Shown here: positions 1-9,987 of the stretch, in pieces | How the letters are laid out: the number at the start of each line of letters is the position of its first letter | Position numbering within the stretch: the stretch's first letter is position 1 | Assembly: GCA_020137815.1 (NCBI GenBank) | Contig: CM035356.1 | Coordinates: 3,183,063 to 3,247,062, forward strand | Origin: Hormiphora californensis | Lineage: Eukaryota; Ctenophora; Tentaculata; Cydippida; Pleurobrachiidae | Direction of reading: 5' to 3' | DNA length: 64,000 nucleotides | Program-made: the position numbers and the translations under genes | Notes under the pieces: generated by a model | Told to the model about the DNA's origin: nothing | Database searches by the model: none | Seen by the model: only the letters and a program-made list of their open reading frames with translations

Positions 1-1440
1 TCCATCCCTGCCTCCCATTTACTCCATCTCTCAGCTACCCTACCTCCCATTCACTCCATCTCTCAGCTACCCTACCACCCATTTACTCCATCTCTCAGCT
101 TCCCTACCTCCCATTTACTCCATCTTTCAGCTTCCCTACCTCCCATTTACTCCATCGCTTACCTTCCTTACCTCCCATTTACTCCATCTCTCAGCTTCCC
201 TACCTCCCATTTACTCCATCTCTCAGCTTCCCTACCTCCCATTTACTCCATCTCTCATTTATCCTAACATTCCTACCCCTGAGAGATGGAGTAAATGGGA
301 GGTAGGGAAGCTGAGAGATGGAGTAAATGGGAGGTAGGGAAGCTGAGAGATGGAGTAAATGGGAGGTAGGGTAAGCTGAGAGATGGAGTAAATGGGAAGG
401 TAGGGTAGCTGAGAGATGGAGTAAATGGGAGGTAGGGTATCTGAGAGATGGAGTAAATGGCAGGTAGAGATAGCTGAGATATGGAGTAAATGGGAGGTAG
501 GGAAGCTGAGAGATGGAGTAAATGGGTAGGTAAGGGTAGCTGAGAGATGGAGTAAATGGGAGGTAGGGAAGCTGAGAGATGGAGTAAATGGGAGGTAGGG
601 TAAGCTGAGAGATGGAGTAAATGGGAGGTAGGGAAGCTGAGAGATGGAGTAAATGGGAGGTAGGTAAGCTGAGAGATGGAGTAAATGGGAGGTAGGGTAT
701 CTGAGAGATGGAGTAAATGGCAGGTAGGGAAGCTGAGATATGGAGTAAATGGGAGGTAGGAAGCTGAGAGATGGAGTAAATGGGTGGTAGGGTAGCTGAG
801 AGATGGAGTAAATGGGAGGTAGGGAAGCTGAGGGATGGAGTAAATGGGAGGTAGGGAAGCTGAGAGATGGAGTAAATGGAAGGTAGGTAAGCTGAGAGAT
901 GGAGTAAATGGGAGGTAGGGTATCTGAGAGATGGAGTAAATGGCAGGTAGGGAAGCTGAGATATGGAGTAAATGGGAGGTAGGTAAGCTGAGAGATGGAG
1001 TAAATGGGAGGTAGGGAAGCTTAGAGATGGAGTAAATGGGAGGTAGGGTAGCTGAGAGATGGAGTAAATGGGAGGTAGGGTAGCTGAGAGATGGAGTAGA
1101 TGAGGAGTAGGGTAGCGGAGAGATGGACTAGATTAGGGGTAGGGTAGCTGAAAGATGGAGTTGATGAGGGCTAGGGAAGCATAGAGATGGAAACGATTAT
1201 GGATAGGGATTCCCTACCCCTAATCGTTTCCATCTCTATGCTTCCCTAATAGGGAAGCTGAGAGATGGAGTAGATGAGGAGTAGGGTAGCTGAGAGATGG
1301 ACTAGATAAGGGGTAGGGTAGCTGAAAGATGGAGTAGATGAGGGGTAGGGTAGCTGAAAGATGGAGTAGATGAGGGGTAGGGTAGCTGAGAGATCGAGTT
1401 GATGAGGGGTAGGATAGCTGAGAGATGGAGTAGATCAAGA
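1..1440. repeat. 32-bp minisatellite, two arrays in opposite orientation
   Basis: A degenerate unit of about 32 bp, beginning AGCTGAGAGATGGAGTAAAT and ending in a GGTAGGGA-type tail, is repeated throughout. Positions 1-270 carry it reversed and 285-1440 carry it forward, so the block is one large inverted repeat with its turn near 270-285. From about 1090 the unit drifts to a GTAGATGAGG variant. A second, smaller inverted repeat lies inside at 1172-1246. Open frames across it are by-products of the repeat. Confidence 0.93.
1172..1246. repeat. Inverted repeat inside the minisatellite
   Basis: The arms read GGGAAGCATAGAGATGGAAA on the left and its complement ending TTTCCATCTCTATGCTTCCC on the right. 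They meet at about 1208 with almost no loop, giving a hairpin of roughly 37 bp per arm. It is a second orientation switch in the array. Confidence 0.8.
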
Positions 1441-2156
1441 TCAAGAAATATTTGATTCGGCACCGACCCTCTCTCTACTCCTCGATGTTTCCCGCCATGT
1501 TCTGCAGCTGCTGTGTGAGAGTTGAACGCGAGCGCGTCAATAACATGACACGACATGCAACACGACATGCAACACGACATGCGAGATGCGAATTTCATTA
1601 TTTTGAAGTTTTGTGGGGTTGCGATTTTTGTTTTAGGTCGGAGAGTGAAACGGCCGGTACAGTGGTAAACTAGATTAAAAACTGTACGCCTCATTAGACG
1701 GCGATTTTTCCTATCTTGTCTGGTTCCTGAGATATGGCCCCCTAAAGAGTTGGTGTCTCAAACTGCTGAATCGGGGTCACGCGAGGAAAATGGGCATCAG
1801 TTTGCGTGTACTGCTCCGTTTTTCACGGGACTTGAACGAGGGTGACGGCAAGAGTCTCACCTATTACATGGTATCCTTACATTGTGTATTAAATCTAAAA
1901 TGACTGAGCAGCATGCTTGTTAATGAACCTTGACGTGTTTGCTTGTCTCGCAAGTGCGCTCGCGACTAGCAAACACGACATGCAGTTCACACCCTGATTA
2001 CTGTGGGTGAACAGCCCGGGAATGGGGGGGGGGGCACCAGGGGGGCTTCATAACTGAGTCTATGTTCTTACTAGGGCCACAGCCTAAAGATAGATGTTAG
2101 ATGGACCTTCTATCTAACCTGAGTTTCACTACTTGACTAATTCCCCCCTTGTCCAG
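1441..2156. other. No gene seen; probably intron upstream of alpha-actinin exons
   Basis: No exon with homology to a known protein is visible on either strand. A short CGACATGCAACA triplication lies near 1550-1580, and there is an 11-base G run near 2027. The open frames here are unlike the rod domain of alpha-actinin, so I take the stretch as non-coding. Confidence 0.5.
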
Positions 2157-2523
2157 CCGTTGCAAGGCAAAAGAGTGCGGTAGAGAACCAGATCTTAGTG
2201 CGAGACAGTAAGGGAATTAACGAGGAACAAGTAAGGGAAATGAAGGGAGCTTTCGACCACTTTGACAAGAATGATGATGGAAGGTGAGACTGAATTATAT
2301 ATCGTTGTTTATCTTATTAAATGGCGAGAGAATTTATTGCACCCGGGCCCGTGTCCATAGAATGAGAACCATCAATTTGCTGTTAGGCGAGGTCTGGTTA
2401 CAATATGTTGACCCCCAATCCCCATCCCATCCCCTTCTCAGGTTGGATCACTTTGAGTTCAGAGCGTGTTTAGTATCTCTTGGTTACAATGTGGACACTG
2501 AGGAACATCTTGTTAATCATAAC
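2157..2523 (+). CDS. actn: Alpha-actinin, partial (two exons: rod end and first EF-hand)
   Basis: Alpha-actinin cross-links actin filaments as an antiparallel dimer. Two exons in matching phase are visible: 2157-2283 (after TCCAG, ending AG|GTGAG) and 2442-2523 (after TCTCAG, ending AAC|GTATGT). The first gives the family-typical linker VENQILVRDSKG. The EF-hand loop DKNDDGRLDHFE is split across the intron inside its Arg codon. All coordinating positions of a canonical 12-residue calcium loop are filled (D, N, D, G, E), which suggests a calcium-sensitive, non-muscle-type protein. The next exon continues FRACLVSLGY, the strongly conserved alpha-actinin helix. The actin-binding domain and most of the rod must lie to the left. 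The second EF-hand and C-terminus should follow but are not found in 2524-5900, which is repeat and corrupted sequence. Confidence 0.9.
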
Positions 2524-2589
2524 GTATGTATTTCAGTTGATTTGTTAAGTGAGGACCACCTATGTATATTCATTTGGCAATATATGATA

Positions 2590-3010
2590 ATACCCTTTTT
2601 AAAAATCCATGAAAAGTTAACACACAGTTTTACAAAGTTTGACAAAGTAACCATGACAACACACAGTTTGACAAAGTAACCATGACAACACACAGTTTGA
2701 CAAAGTAACCATGACAACACACAGTTTGACAAAGTAACCATGACAACACACAGCTTGACAAAGTAACCATGACAACACACAGCTTGACAAAGTAACCATG
2801 ACAACACACAGCTTGACAAAGTAACCATGACAACACACAGCTTGACAAAGTAACCATGACAACACACAGCTTGACAAAGTAACCATGACAACACACAGTT
2901 TGACAAAGTAACCATGACAACACACAGCTTGACAAAGTAACCATGACAACACACAGCTTGACAAAGTAACCATGACAACAGTTTGACAAAGTAACCATGA
3001 AAACCACAGT
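2590..3010. repeat. 29-bp minisatellite
   Basis: About 14 near-identical tandem copies of a 29-bp unit containing ACAAAGTAACCATGACAACA and then CACAGYTTG. The only common variation is CAGTTTG against CAGCTTG. Copies begin to decay after 2990 and merge into the corrupted-looking block. Long minus-strand open frames across it reflect the unit alone and are not genes. Confidence 0.95.
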
Positions 3011-3719
3011 TTGGGCAAAAAAGGGAACCTGGGCCAAAACACAGCTTGGGAAAAAATAAAACCATGACAAAAACACAGCTTGAAAAGTAACCAAAAAAAC
3101 AGGGGTTTTTCAAAAAGTAACCTTTCAAAGTTTACAGTGAGAAAGAAGGATGCAGTCAGGGGTTTCCCACTCCCGAAGGGGGAGTCAGGGCAGACCAGGG
3201 AGGGCAAAAGGCCCGGTCAGCGAACCAAACTGAGAGAGAAACTCCTTTGGAAAACCCAAAAAGACCAGCGTTACAGTGACAGATCATCGGGAAAGGTAAA
3301 ACGGAACCCTAGACTTTTCAAAACCCAAAATAATTGCACCCAATATACCCCCCAAAAAAGACAAAAAAATCCCGATCCCCAAAATTTCCCCAATTTGGCC
3401 CTCACACACTTTTATCCCCCACGCCGGCAGAAATTTGGGAGCGACCCCGAGGCTTTGGGGGGTCTCCAATGGGTTTACCCCGGGTAGACTGGGCAGGTCA
3501 ATTCCGGCCTTTGGCCCTTTTTGACCCCAGGGGGGCGTTTTGGGTTTCTGATAAAAGCTGAACAAAATTTATGCCTTTATTCCGAGGTTTTTTGCTTGGG
3601 GGGGCAAGGTAACAAGCTGCCTCAAACAGCTGCTGCTGCAAAACAAAAATTTTTCCAATTAAATTTTTCCCAAACTTTTTAAAAGAATTTACTTTTCACT
3701 AAAAAGAATCCCGGAAAAA

Positions 3720-4420
3720 TCAAAATATTTTTACACAAAGGTACATTTTCCTCTCCTTCTCTTTTCCCAAAATACTTTTTTCCTCTCCTTTTCTTTTCCG
3801 GGGGATTTAAATTTACCCCTCTTCTCTTTCCCGAGAATTTTTTTACCCCTTTTTTCTCTTCCAGAGGGTACATTTTAAACCCCTCCTTCTCTTTCCGAAA
3901 ATACATTTTACCCCTAAATTCTTTTTCCCGGGGATAAATTTTTTCCTCCTTCTCTTTCCAAAAGATTTCATTTTTCCTTTTCCTTTTCTTTCAGAGATAC
4001 ATTTTACCTCTCCTTCTCTTTCCAGAGATACATTTTACCTCTCCTTCTCTTTCCAGAGATACATTTTACCTCTCCTTCTCTTTCCAGAGATACATTTTAC
4101 CTCTCCTTCTCTTTCCAGAGATACATTTTACCTCTCCTTTCTTTTCCGAGATTAAAATTTTTCCCTCCTTTTCTTTCCCGAAAATTTCATTTACCTTCCT
4201 TTTTTTCCAGAGACCAAATTTTTCCTCTCCCTTTTCTTTAAGGGGGGTTTCATTTTACTCTCCTTTTCTTTTCCCGAGAACATTTCCCCCTTCCCCCCCT
4301 CTTTCCAGAGATAAATTTACCTTCCTTTTTTTCCAAAAGGGAAAATTTTTTTCCTGCTTTTTTTCCCCGAGAAATTTTCCTCCCCCTTCTCTTCCAGAGG
4401 GGGATTTTACCGGAGGGATC
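3720..4420. repeat. 31-bp minisatellite, clean core and distorted flanks
   Basis: The unit begins CCAGAGATACATTTTACCTC and ends TCCTTCTCTTT. About five clean copies run from 3990 to 4140. On both sides the same unit appears with CAGAGAT turned into forms such as CCGAAAATT and with lengthened T, A and C runs. Confidence 0.75.
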
Positions 4421-5449
4421 AGAAGGGGGGCTACCAGATAAAACCCGGCAGGTATGTATTGGCCCCGGATTTAACCCTACCCAAAGGGCCCCTGGGGTTG
4501 GGGGCACTGGATTTCATTTTCATTCGGCCCAAACTATTTTATGGAACAGAGCGACCTTTAAACCCCGGGGGCTTTTTATTTTAAATTGGGTTTAAATGAA
4601 AATTTAAAGGGGGCTTTGTTTGAAAAGGAAAGTTCCATGATATAAAGGGAACCCGGAGATCCACCCTCTTTTCCCCCCTTTCAGTTAGAAAGAAAGTCAG
4701 GTTTCCCAAAAATTAATTAAAACCCGGGAAAACCCCGACCGAAGGGGGTGTTTGACAGGGGACTATGAGGGCGTTTTCACGTGGAAGAAAGTCCCCCCCG
4801 GGAGTGATGACCCTGGGCACGTGTGCAATGACGTCACGTGGAACGTGTCTAATGACGTCATCAGAGAGACCCGATATCCGTGTGTTTGTTATTGCGTCTC
4901 TAGATTTCTACCGTAAGCTTGTATACTGTTTCTGACGCCTGTTCGTTCTTACAAATCATGATTTAGTAGATTGAGTTATAGAACAAGTTATTATTATTAT
5001 ATGATCTGATCTGGGGCAAAACTTTTTACTAAAAGTTAAAAGGGGTGGGCAAATCCATATAAAATTCCCGTTTGATTTTTTTATCTCCTTTTTGATATAT
5101 TATAAGGGAGTAGAAAATGAGGGGTTTAGTAAGAGGGGAAACGGGGCTCTATTTTGTCCAATGTGTCCCTTAAAGTTATTTTGCCGTATTATGGGGGCCG
5201 TATGAGCCCTCAAAATCAAATAAACAGAGTTTTGACAGAGTTTGAAACACTATGTGAAAGAACGGTTAACTAATATATGAACCGGATCGTGTTCAGCAGG
5301 TCAAAATCCCAATACACGTCCAATTCAGTTGAACACGGGTTCAAAAGTGTTCAATTAGTTCACCGTTCTCAAAATAAAAACAGCAGATAATTTTGGGGCC
5401 AAAATTAAAACAGACGTCGGTTGTATAATAAGTTACAGATAAACTGGTC

Positions 5450-5650
5450 CAGAGTGGGGAGGTGTAAAAAAGGTAAAGGCTAGGTCTACAAGGGAGGGGG
5501 TTTCGCTTAAAAAAAATGCATTTTTTCCTCCCCAATCGGAAACCCCCGTTCCCCCAGGCTTTTAAAAAAGATAAATTAAAAACTTTTGGTTGGCCCGCGG
5601 GTCCGGCAGGGCCTCCCCCTCCTGGAGCAGCCGGGGACCAAGGGAAAAAG
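5450..5650 (-). pseudogene. Garbled duplicate of the last TOM20 exon and its downstream flank
   Basis: On the minus strand the stretch reads a Gly/Pro-rich segment followed by QPKV, matching the true final TOM20 exon at 5944-6072 but with different spacing and frame. The flanking bases match too: GGTTTCGCTTAAAAAAA here against GATTTCGCTAAAAAAAG near 5915. The differences are mostly extra bases in homopolymers, so a mis-assembled low-quality read is more likely than an old gene duplicate. No TOM20 exons 1-3 accompany it. Confidence 0.65.
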
Positions 5651-5943
5651 GGGAAAACAAAAAGAAAAAACCCGGGAAAATGGAATTTAAAAAAGGTAAA
5701 ACTAAAAAAATTTTTATTCGAATCTACCCAAAAACAGAACCCCCAAGGGGGCCCAAATTTCCGCGTTTTTAAACAAAACCCCCTTAAAAATAGGGAACCC
5801 CCTCTTCCCAAAAACCCCTGGGAAAATTAAAACAACAATAAAAAAATAAACGGAATTTTGAAACCCACACTTATTAAAAAACTATAAGTACAGATACAAG
5901 GTAAGAGCTGTGGAGATTTCGCTAAAAAAAGTGTCTTTCTCTC

Positions 5944-7098
5944 TCAATCGACTGCTTCCTCGGCTATAACTCGATCATTGGAAACTTTTGGTTGAGCAGC
6001 AGGTCCAGGAGGTCCTCCTCCCCCTCCTGGAGCAGCACCTGGCCTCATTCCTCCATTCTTACCCATCATAACCTAGGAATACAGGGTTTACTAAGAGTCA
6101 CATGATAAAGGAGCTCGAACCCCGGCTTGGAAGTTGAACCTCTCGAAATGGGGGCAGATTTGTTCGCGCGTGATCAGTACCGCGCCATTACCACTGTAGG
6201 GCGATACCCGCGCGTTACGTCAATAACACTCCAGAAAGTGTGCCACAGAGGGGCAACTTGGACATTATATGAAACAAAATGACGATGTGGGCCACACTCA
6301 ATCCTGCAAACTTACCCTGCTGTATTTGGCCTGAGCCTTGGGGAGGTACTCCATGAACATTTTATAGGCCTCGGGTGGCATGGTGCTTTGTAGAATCTGG
6401 AGAAGTTGGTAGCCCTGTCCACAGTTCATTACCGCCGCAGCAAAGTGTTTACATGCCCCAAGGTTATCTCCTGAAACAATGGTGTTACACACCCGGGGTT
6501 ACACTCTCTCTCCCTCTCTCTCTGTCCTAGGATATACAATACAATTCAAGATCCTGTATTGATACTCAGTATCTATGTATGTACTATCAAAACATCTCGT
6601 TTTCTATTCGTTCAAGGCTCAAGCTCGCCAGTATCTCTTCATATAGATCAAGGCCAGTATGCACTAAATCTGTATTTACTATCTATTGTATCGGTCTATT
6701 TACTATCTGCATCTGTTTACCCATTCCGAGTTTCTCCTCTCCCAGCTGGACCTGCTCCATAAAGAACTTCTGAATAGACATCTGATCTATACCAGTCGGC
6801 ATGGGGAAATCCAGCTCGCTGTCCTAGAGGGAAAGTTATTGCTGAGTAGAGGTAGAATTCAATTACATCTTTATGTCTTTTAATCTCTCTCCCTCTCTCT
6901 CTCTAAGAGAGACTCTCTTTGTCTATCTATAATACAGACAGGAAAGGCTCTCCATGTTATTTTCCTCGCCATGTAATGCTACACAATCCATCAGCGTACT
7001 TAGCAGCCTGTCTCTCTCTAAACATCTCTCTAGCCAATATAATATTGATTATTTCTCTCTCCACCACCCTCAATATTTATAGACAATCTCTCTCTCTA

Positions 7099-7132
<34 letters not shown>

Positions 7133-7488
7133 TCTCTCTCACCCCAGCACGTCCAGCTAATATTGCTTCCAGCTGCCTTTTCAATAGGTACCCTGAAAGC
7201 ACACAAGTCTCTCCTTGCCACTTAACAGCCCAATGAACAGTGCACATATATACTCAAAGAGCCTAACCGATATACTGCTATTTAAGTGAGCACATAAAAT
7301 GCATTACAATTATACTAACCCCCTCTCTATATAATAATACCCACCTTTGCCTGTTGCCTTTCTGCCCTCCTCTTCTCCCGTAGCTTGACTTTGTACATTG
7401 GGTCCGATCGTCGCTTGTAGTCAAAGTAGACGCAGTACGAGAGGAAAGTTGCAGCTGCTACGCTGCCTGCTATCAACGTCTTGGACAT
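5944..7488 (-). CDS. tomm20: Mitochondrial import receptor subunit TOM20
   Basis: TOM20 is the outer-membrane receptor that binds presequences of mitochondrial precursors and passes them to the TOM pore. Four exons join in phase to 176 residues: 7345-7488, 6721-6823, 6316-6470, 5944-6072. The start at 7488 gives a short N-terminus, a membrane helix (about residues 5-24) and the hallmark YFDYKRRSDP. Exon 2 carries FFMEQVQLGEEKL, and exon 3 the TPR-like groove segment QLLQILQSTMPPEAY. The last exon adds a tail with a GGGGGPPGP run that is absent from the 145-residue human protein, yet it ends in an acidic AEEAVD like the human AEDDVE. A 24-bp minisatellite starts about 8 bp upstream of the ATG. 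The neighbouring corrupted block holds a garbled copy of exon 4. Confidence 0.95.
7082..7141. repeat. CT microsatellite in TOM20 intron 1
   Basis: Runs of CTCTCT with interspersed CTAT, within the intron between TOM20 exons 1 and 2. It is one of many CT/GA tracts in the window. Confidence 0.9.
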
Positions 7489-7495
7489 GATTAGC

Positions 7496-8040
7496 TACTA
7501 GGTATAGAGAGGGGGTTAGGTACTAGATAGAGAGGGGGTTAGGTACTAGATATAGAGAGGGGGTTAGTTACTAGATAGAGAGGGGGTTAGGTACTAGATA
7601 GAGAGGGGGTTAGGTACTAGATATAGAGAGGGGGTTAGTTACTAGATAGAGAGGGGGTTAGGTACTAGATAGAGAGGGAGTTAGTTACTTGATAGAGAGG
7701 GGGTTAGGTACTAGATAGAGAGGGGGTTAGGTACTAGATATAGAGAGGGAGTTAGTTACTTGATAGAGAGGGAGTTAGTTACTTGATAGAGAGAGGGTTA
7801 GCTACTAGATAGAGAGGGGGTTAGTTACTAGATAGAGAGGGGGTCAGGTACTAGATAGAGAGGGGGTTGGCTACTAGATAGAGAGGGGGTTAGGTACTAG
7901 ATAGAGAGGGGGTTAGGTACTAGATAGAGAGGGGGTTAGATACTAGATAGAGAGGGGGTTAGGTACTAGATAGAGAGGGGGTTAGGTACTAGATAGAGAG
8001 GCGGTTAGGTACTAGATAGAGAGCGGGTAAGGTATTATAA
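7496..8040. repeat. 24-bp minisatellite abutting the TOM20 start codon
   Basis: About 22 copies of a unit TTAGGTACTAGATAGAGAGG plus GGG(G), with minor variants (TTAGTTACTTG, 26-bp forms with ATATAGAG). The array begins only about eight bases upstream of the TOM20 ATG, so the 5' UTR and probably the core promoter are built of it. On the gene strand the unit is pyrimidine-rich (ACCCCCTCTCTATCTAGTAC). Confidence 0.95.
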
Positions 8041-8995
8041 AAAAAGGGGGTAAGAGTATGGATTACAGTGTTTTTGAGGGAGCTATGTGAGACGTGAGTG
8101 AGGTGATACGATGAATGCAGTGAGCAGTCCATGCTTTAAATTGTACATCACAACAAAAATTGTTTAATTAATTTAAGAAGACGGAAGTGCGTTGCTTTCA
8201 GTAATCATATAAATCACCAGGTATGTAGTTCCGGGTGACACCTATTATTAGCGTCGGCAAAAAAAACTTATTCTTTGTTTTATTTCTCTCCATGGCCAAT
8301 CTTTTATAAAAATCACGGACGTTCTTTTCTTATCATACTAATTACCAGCTACATTATCTAATGACACTTTTTTAAAACTTGTGTCTCTCGTTCTCTCTCT
8401 CTCTTCAAAAGTGTCTTCTCTTTCTCTACAATTTCTCTCTGTTATTCTCTCTCTGTGTTTCCTGGTTCTCACTGTGTGTTGCCTTTTTGACAACTGTCTC
8501 ATGTACTCGAGAAATAATACTCCCAGACTAATTAGTGGCTTGTAGTTTAGTATTGTGTGCTGTATTTTACCACATTCTTGCTCCATAATTTCCCTAACGC
8601 CACGCAGTTACAAACTGTATAATAAAATGCCATCAGGCCTGATTGTCGATTCCCGATTATTGTTCTCAGTAACTTCTAACTAGTTAGGAGAGCTCATTCG
8701 CAAGCTAAATAAAAATACTGATGGTATATATATAATAGATGATGGTATATATATAATAGATGGTATATATATAATAGATGACAATAAAAACTCTTGGGTC
8801 TTGAGTATTCCTAACTCCCCTGTTTTGCTTGGTTACGAAATAACCCCTCATACTTTTGCTAGGTTCTACACTTCATGGAGTGATACTAACCACTCACAGC
8901 ACGAGTGTAGTAGTACACAGTAGGACGTGCTTAGTAAGTACTTGTAACTACTTGGTACTTGTAAGTACTTGTAAGTGCTTAGTAAGTTGTTGGTG
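8041..8995. other. Intergenic stretch with small repeats, no gene supported
   Basis: An 82-codon minus-strand frame at 8338-8586 is rich in Arg/Glu because of CT-rich sequence and shows no domain. At 8718-8785 a unit of about 20 bp (GATGGTATATATATAATA) is repeated three times. Near 8830 one copy of the MITE end TTGGTTACGAAATAACCCCT occurs without a visible partner. At 8930-8985 ACTTGTAAGT-type repeats precede the next gene, whose promoter probably lies here. Confidence 0.6.
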
Positions 8996-9492
8996 ATGGC
9001 GGTGGATGGTAATAGTACTTCTGGAGATGATGACAGTTCTGGTTGGTACATTCCAAGTATCAATGTTTCTATAGGTAAGCTGTGTGTGTGTTTCTGTTTT
9101 CCATCCATGTTCCTTCATACACACCCCAATTCATGTTCCCACATCCCCCATAACATAACACAACACTTTCTCCCCCGCTAGGCCCGCTCGAGGTAGGCAT
9201 GATGATAGGTGGAGGCCTGCTACTCTTCTTCTACATTGTCTATGTAGCATGGGATATTCTCAACACCATTCTACTAAAGAGAATGCGAGAACGGCAATCA
9301 GCAGCACGATACCATGGCGCCTCAAGTTCCAATATTGTTCACTCCACCACTAATTCCTCGTCCTCAAATAACGGCCATACCACACTCTCAACACCCTACA
9401 CGGGGAAGGAGATTAGTGGACTACTTCTTAGTTCGGTTGCAGAGAAGTCAGAGTGCCCAGTGGCTGAGTGTCCCCTTGATCCAAACATGTGA
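8996..9492 (+). CDS. Small single-pass membrane protein, unrecognised
   Basis: Two exons, 8996-9074 and 9182-9492 (donor ATAG|GTAAGC, acceptor CCCGCTAG), give a 129-residue protein. I do not recognise the family. The N-terminal 30 residues are acidic with two N-glycosylation sequons (NST and NVS). They are followed by one hydrophobic helix, about residues 35-56 (MIGGGLLLFFYIVYVAW), then basic KRMRER and a Ser/Asn/Thr-rich tail with two cysteines in CPVAECP. With no signal peptide and positive charges after the helix, an extracellular N-terminus (type III) is likely. I chose the ATG at 8996 because the frame upstream has no other ATG. A short KCNE-like or SMIM-type accessory protein is possible but not shown. 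Confidence 0.6.
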
Positions 9493-9987
9493 ACACTTAT
9501 CATGTTAAAGACATGTTAAAACATGTTAAAACTCTTCTTCTGGACACTTCTTGATCATGTATGACATGTTTTAACTACTTCTAATATATTCTCTCTGTTC
9601 GTTTGTCCAAACTGCAAATGGCTACCAGGTGCAAGAGGTGCAAGAGGTACAAACCCTCCTTTACAACGGGGCCTGGTGAGAGAGAAGGTTGAGCAAGTGG
9701 GAATATGTGTGTTTTGACGTGTGTGATAAGTTAATTCTACTAACATTATGAAATAGATACAGGAGAAAGAGATCAGCTGTGAATTATCCCTGCTATAATT
9801 ATAGCTAATTATGTGACACACTGGTTAGTGGAAATATGATTTCTATTGCGTGTTTTTAAACAATCAACTTGTTATGTTCTATCACGCGGAGAGTAGAGAG
9901 AGGGGGGTCGAACAAGGCAATAACAAGCAGCGTCTCTCAGACCAAATTAAACCAAAATGGAGGAAACTGAATCTGTGTCACTTTTAA
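9493..9987. other. 3' flank of the small membrane-protein gene, no gene seen
   Basis: AT-rich sequence with ACATGTTAAA repeated three times at 9500-9530. The 88-codon minus-strand frame at 9555-9821 has no recognisable feature. Confidence 0.5.

Larger units (their letters stand above)
3011..5870. other. Corrupted-looking sequence; no gene supported
   Basis: Homopolymer runs such as CCCC, GGGG, AAAA and TTTT are stretched everywhere, and recognisable repeats and a known exon appear here in distorted form. The minisatellite decays into it at 3000-3080. A 31-bp repeat is clean only at about 3990-4140 and distorted on both sides. A garbled TOM20 exon sits at 5450-5650. The remaining alpha-actinin exons would be expected here but cannot be read. 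I judge this low-fidelity consensus at an assembly weak point rather than biology. A cleaner island lies near 4790-5000 and holds two GTGCAATGACGTCA-like copies. Confidence 0.6.

Noticed and set aside
2517-3207. Long minus-strand frames of 154-203 codons
   Set aside because: They are translations of the 29-bp minisatellite (repeating CHGYFVKLCV), open because the unit has no stop in those frames.
5341-5811. 156-codon minus-strand frame resembling TOM20 at one point
   Set aside because: Only the Gly/Pro-QPKV segment matches, within a stretch of corrupted-looking sequence; it is a garbled copy of exon 4, not a gene.
6105-6190. tRNA-like B box (GGTTCGAGCTC on the minus strand)
   Set aside because: No A box, anticodon stem or acceptor stem can be built around it.
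7496-8040. CRISPR-like regular 24-bp repeats
   Set aside because: There are no unique spacers between units. It is a plain minisatellite in an animal gene context.
8338-8586. 82-codon minus-strand frame with ATG
   Set aside because: Its Arg/Glu-rich second half comes from CT-rich DNA, the first half matches nothing I know, and no splice partner is apparent.
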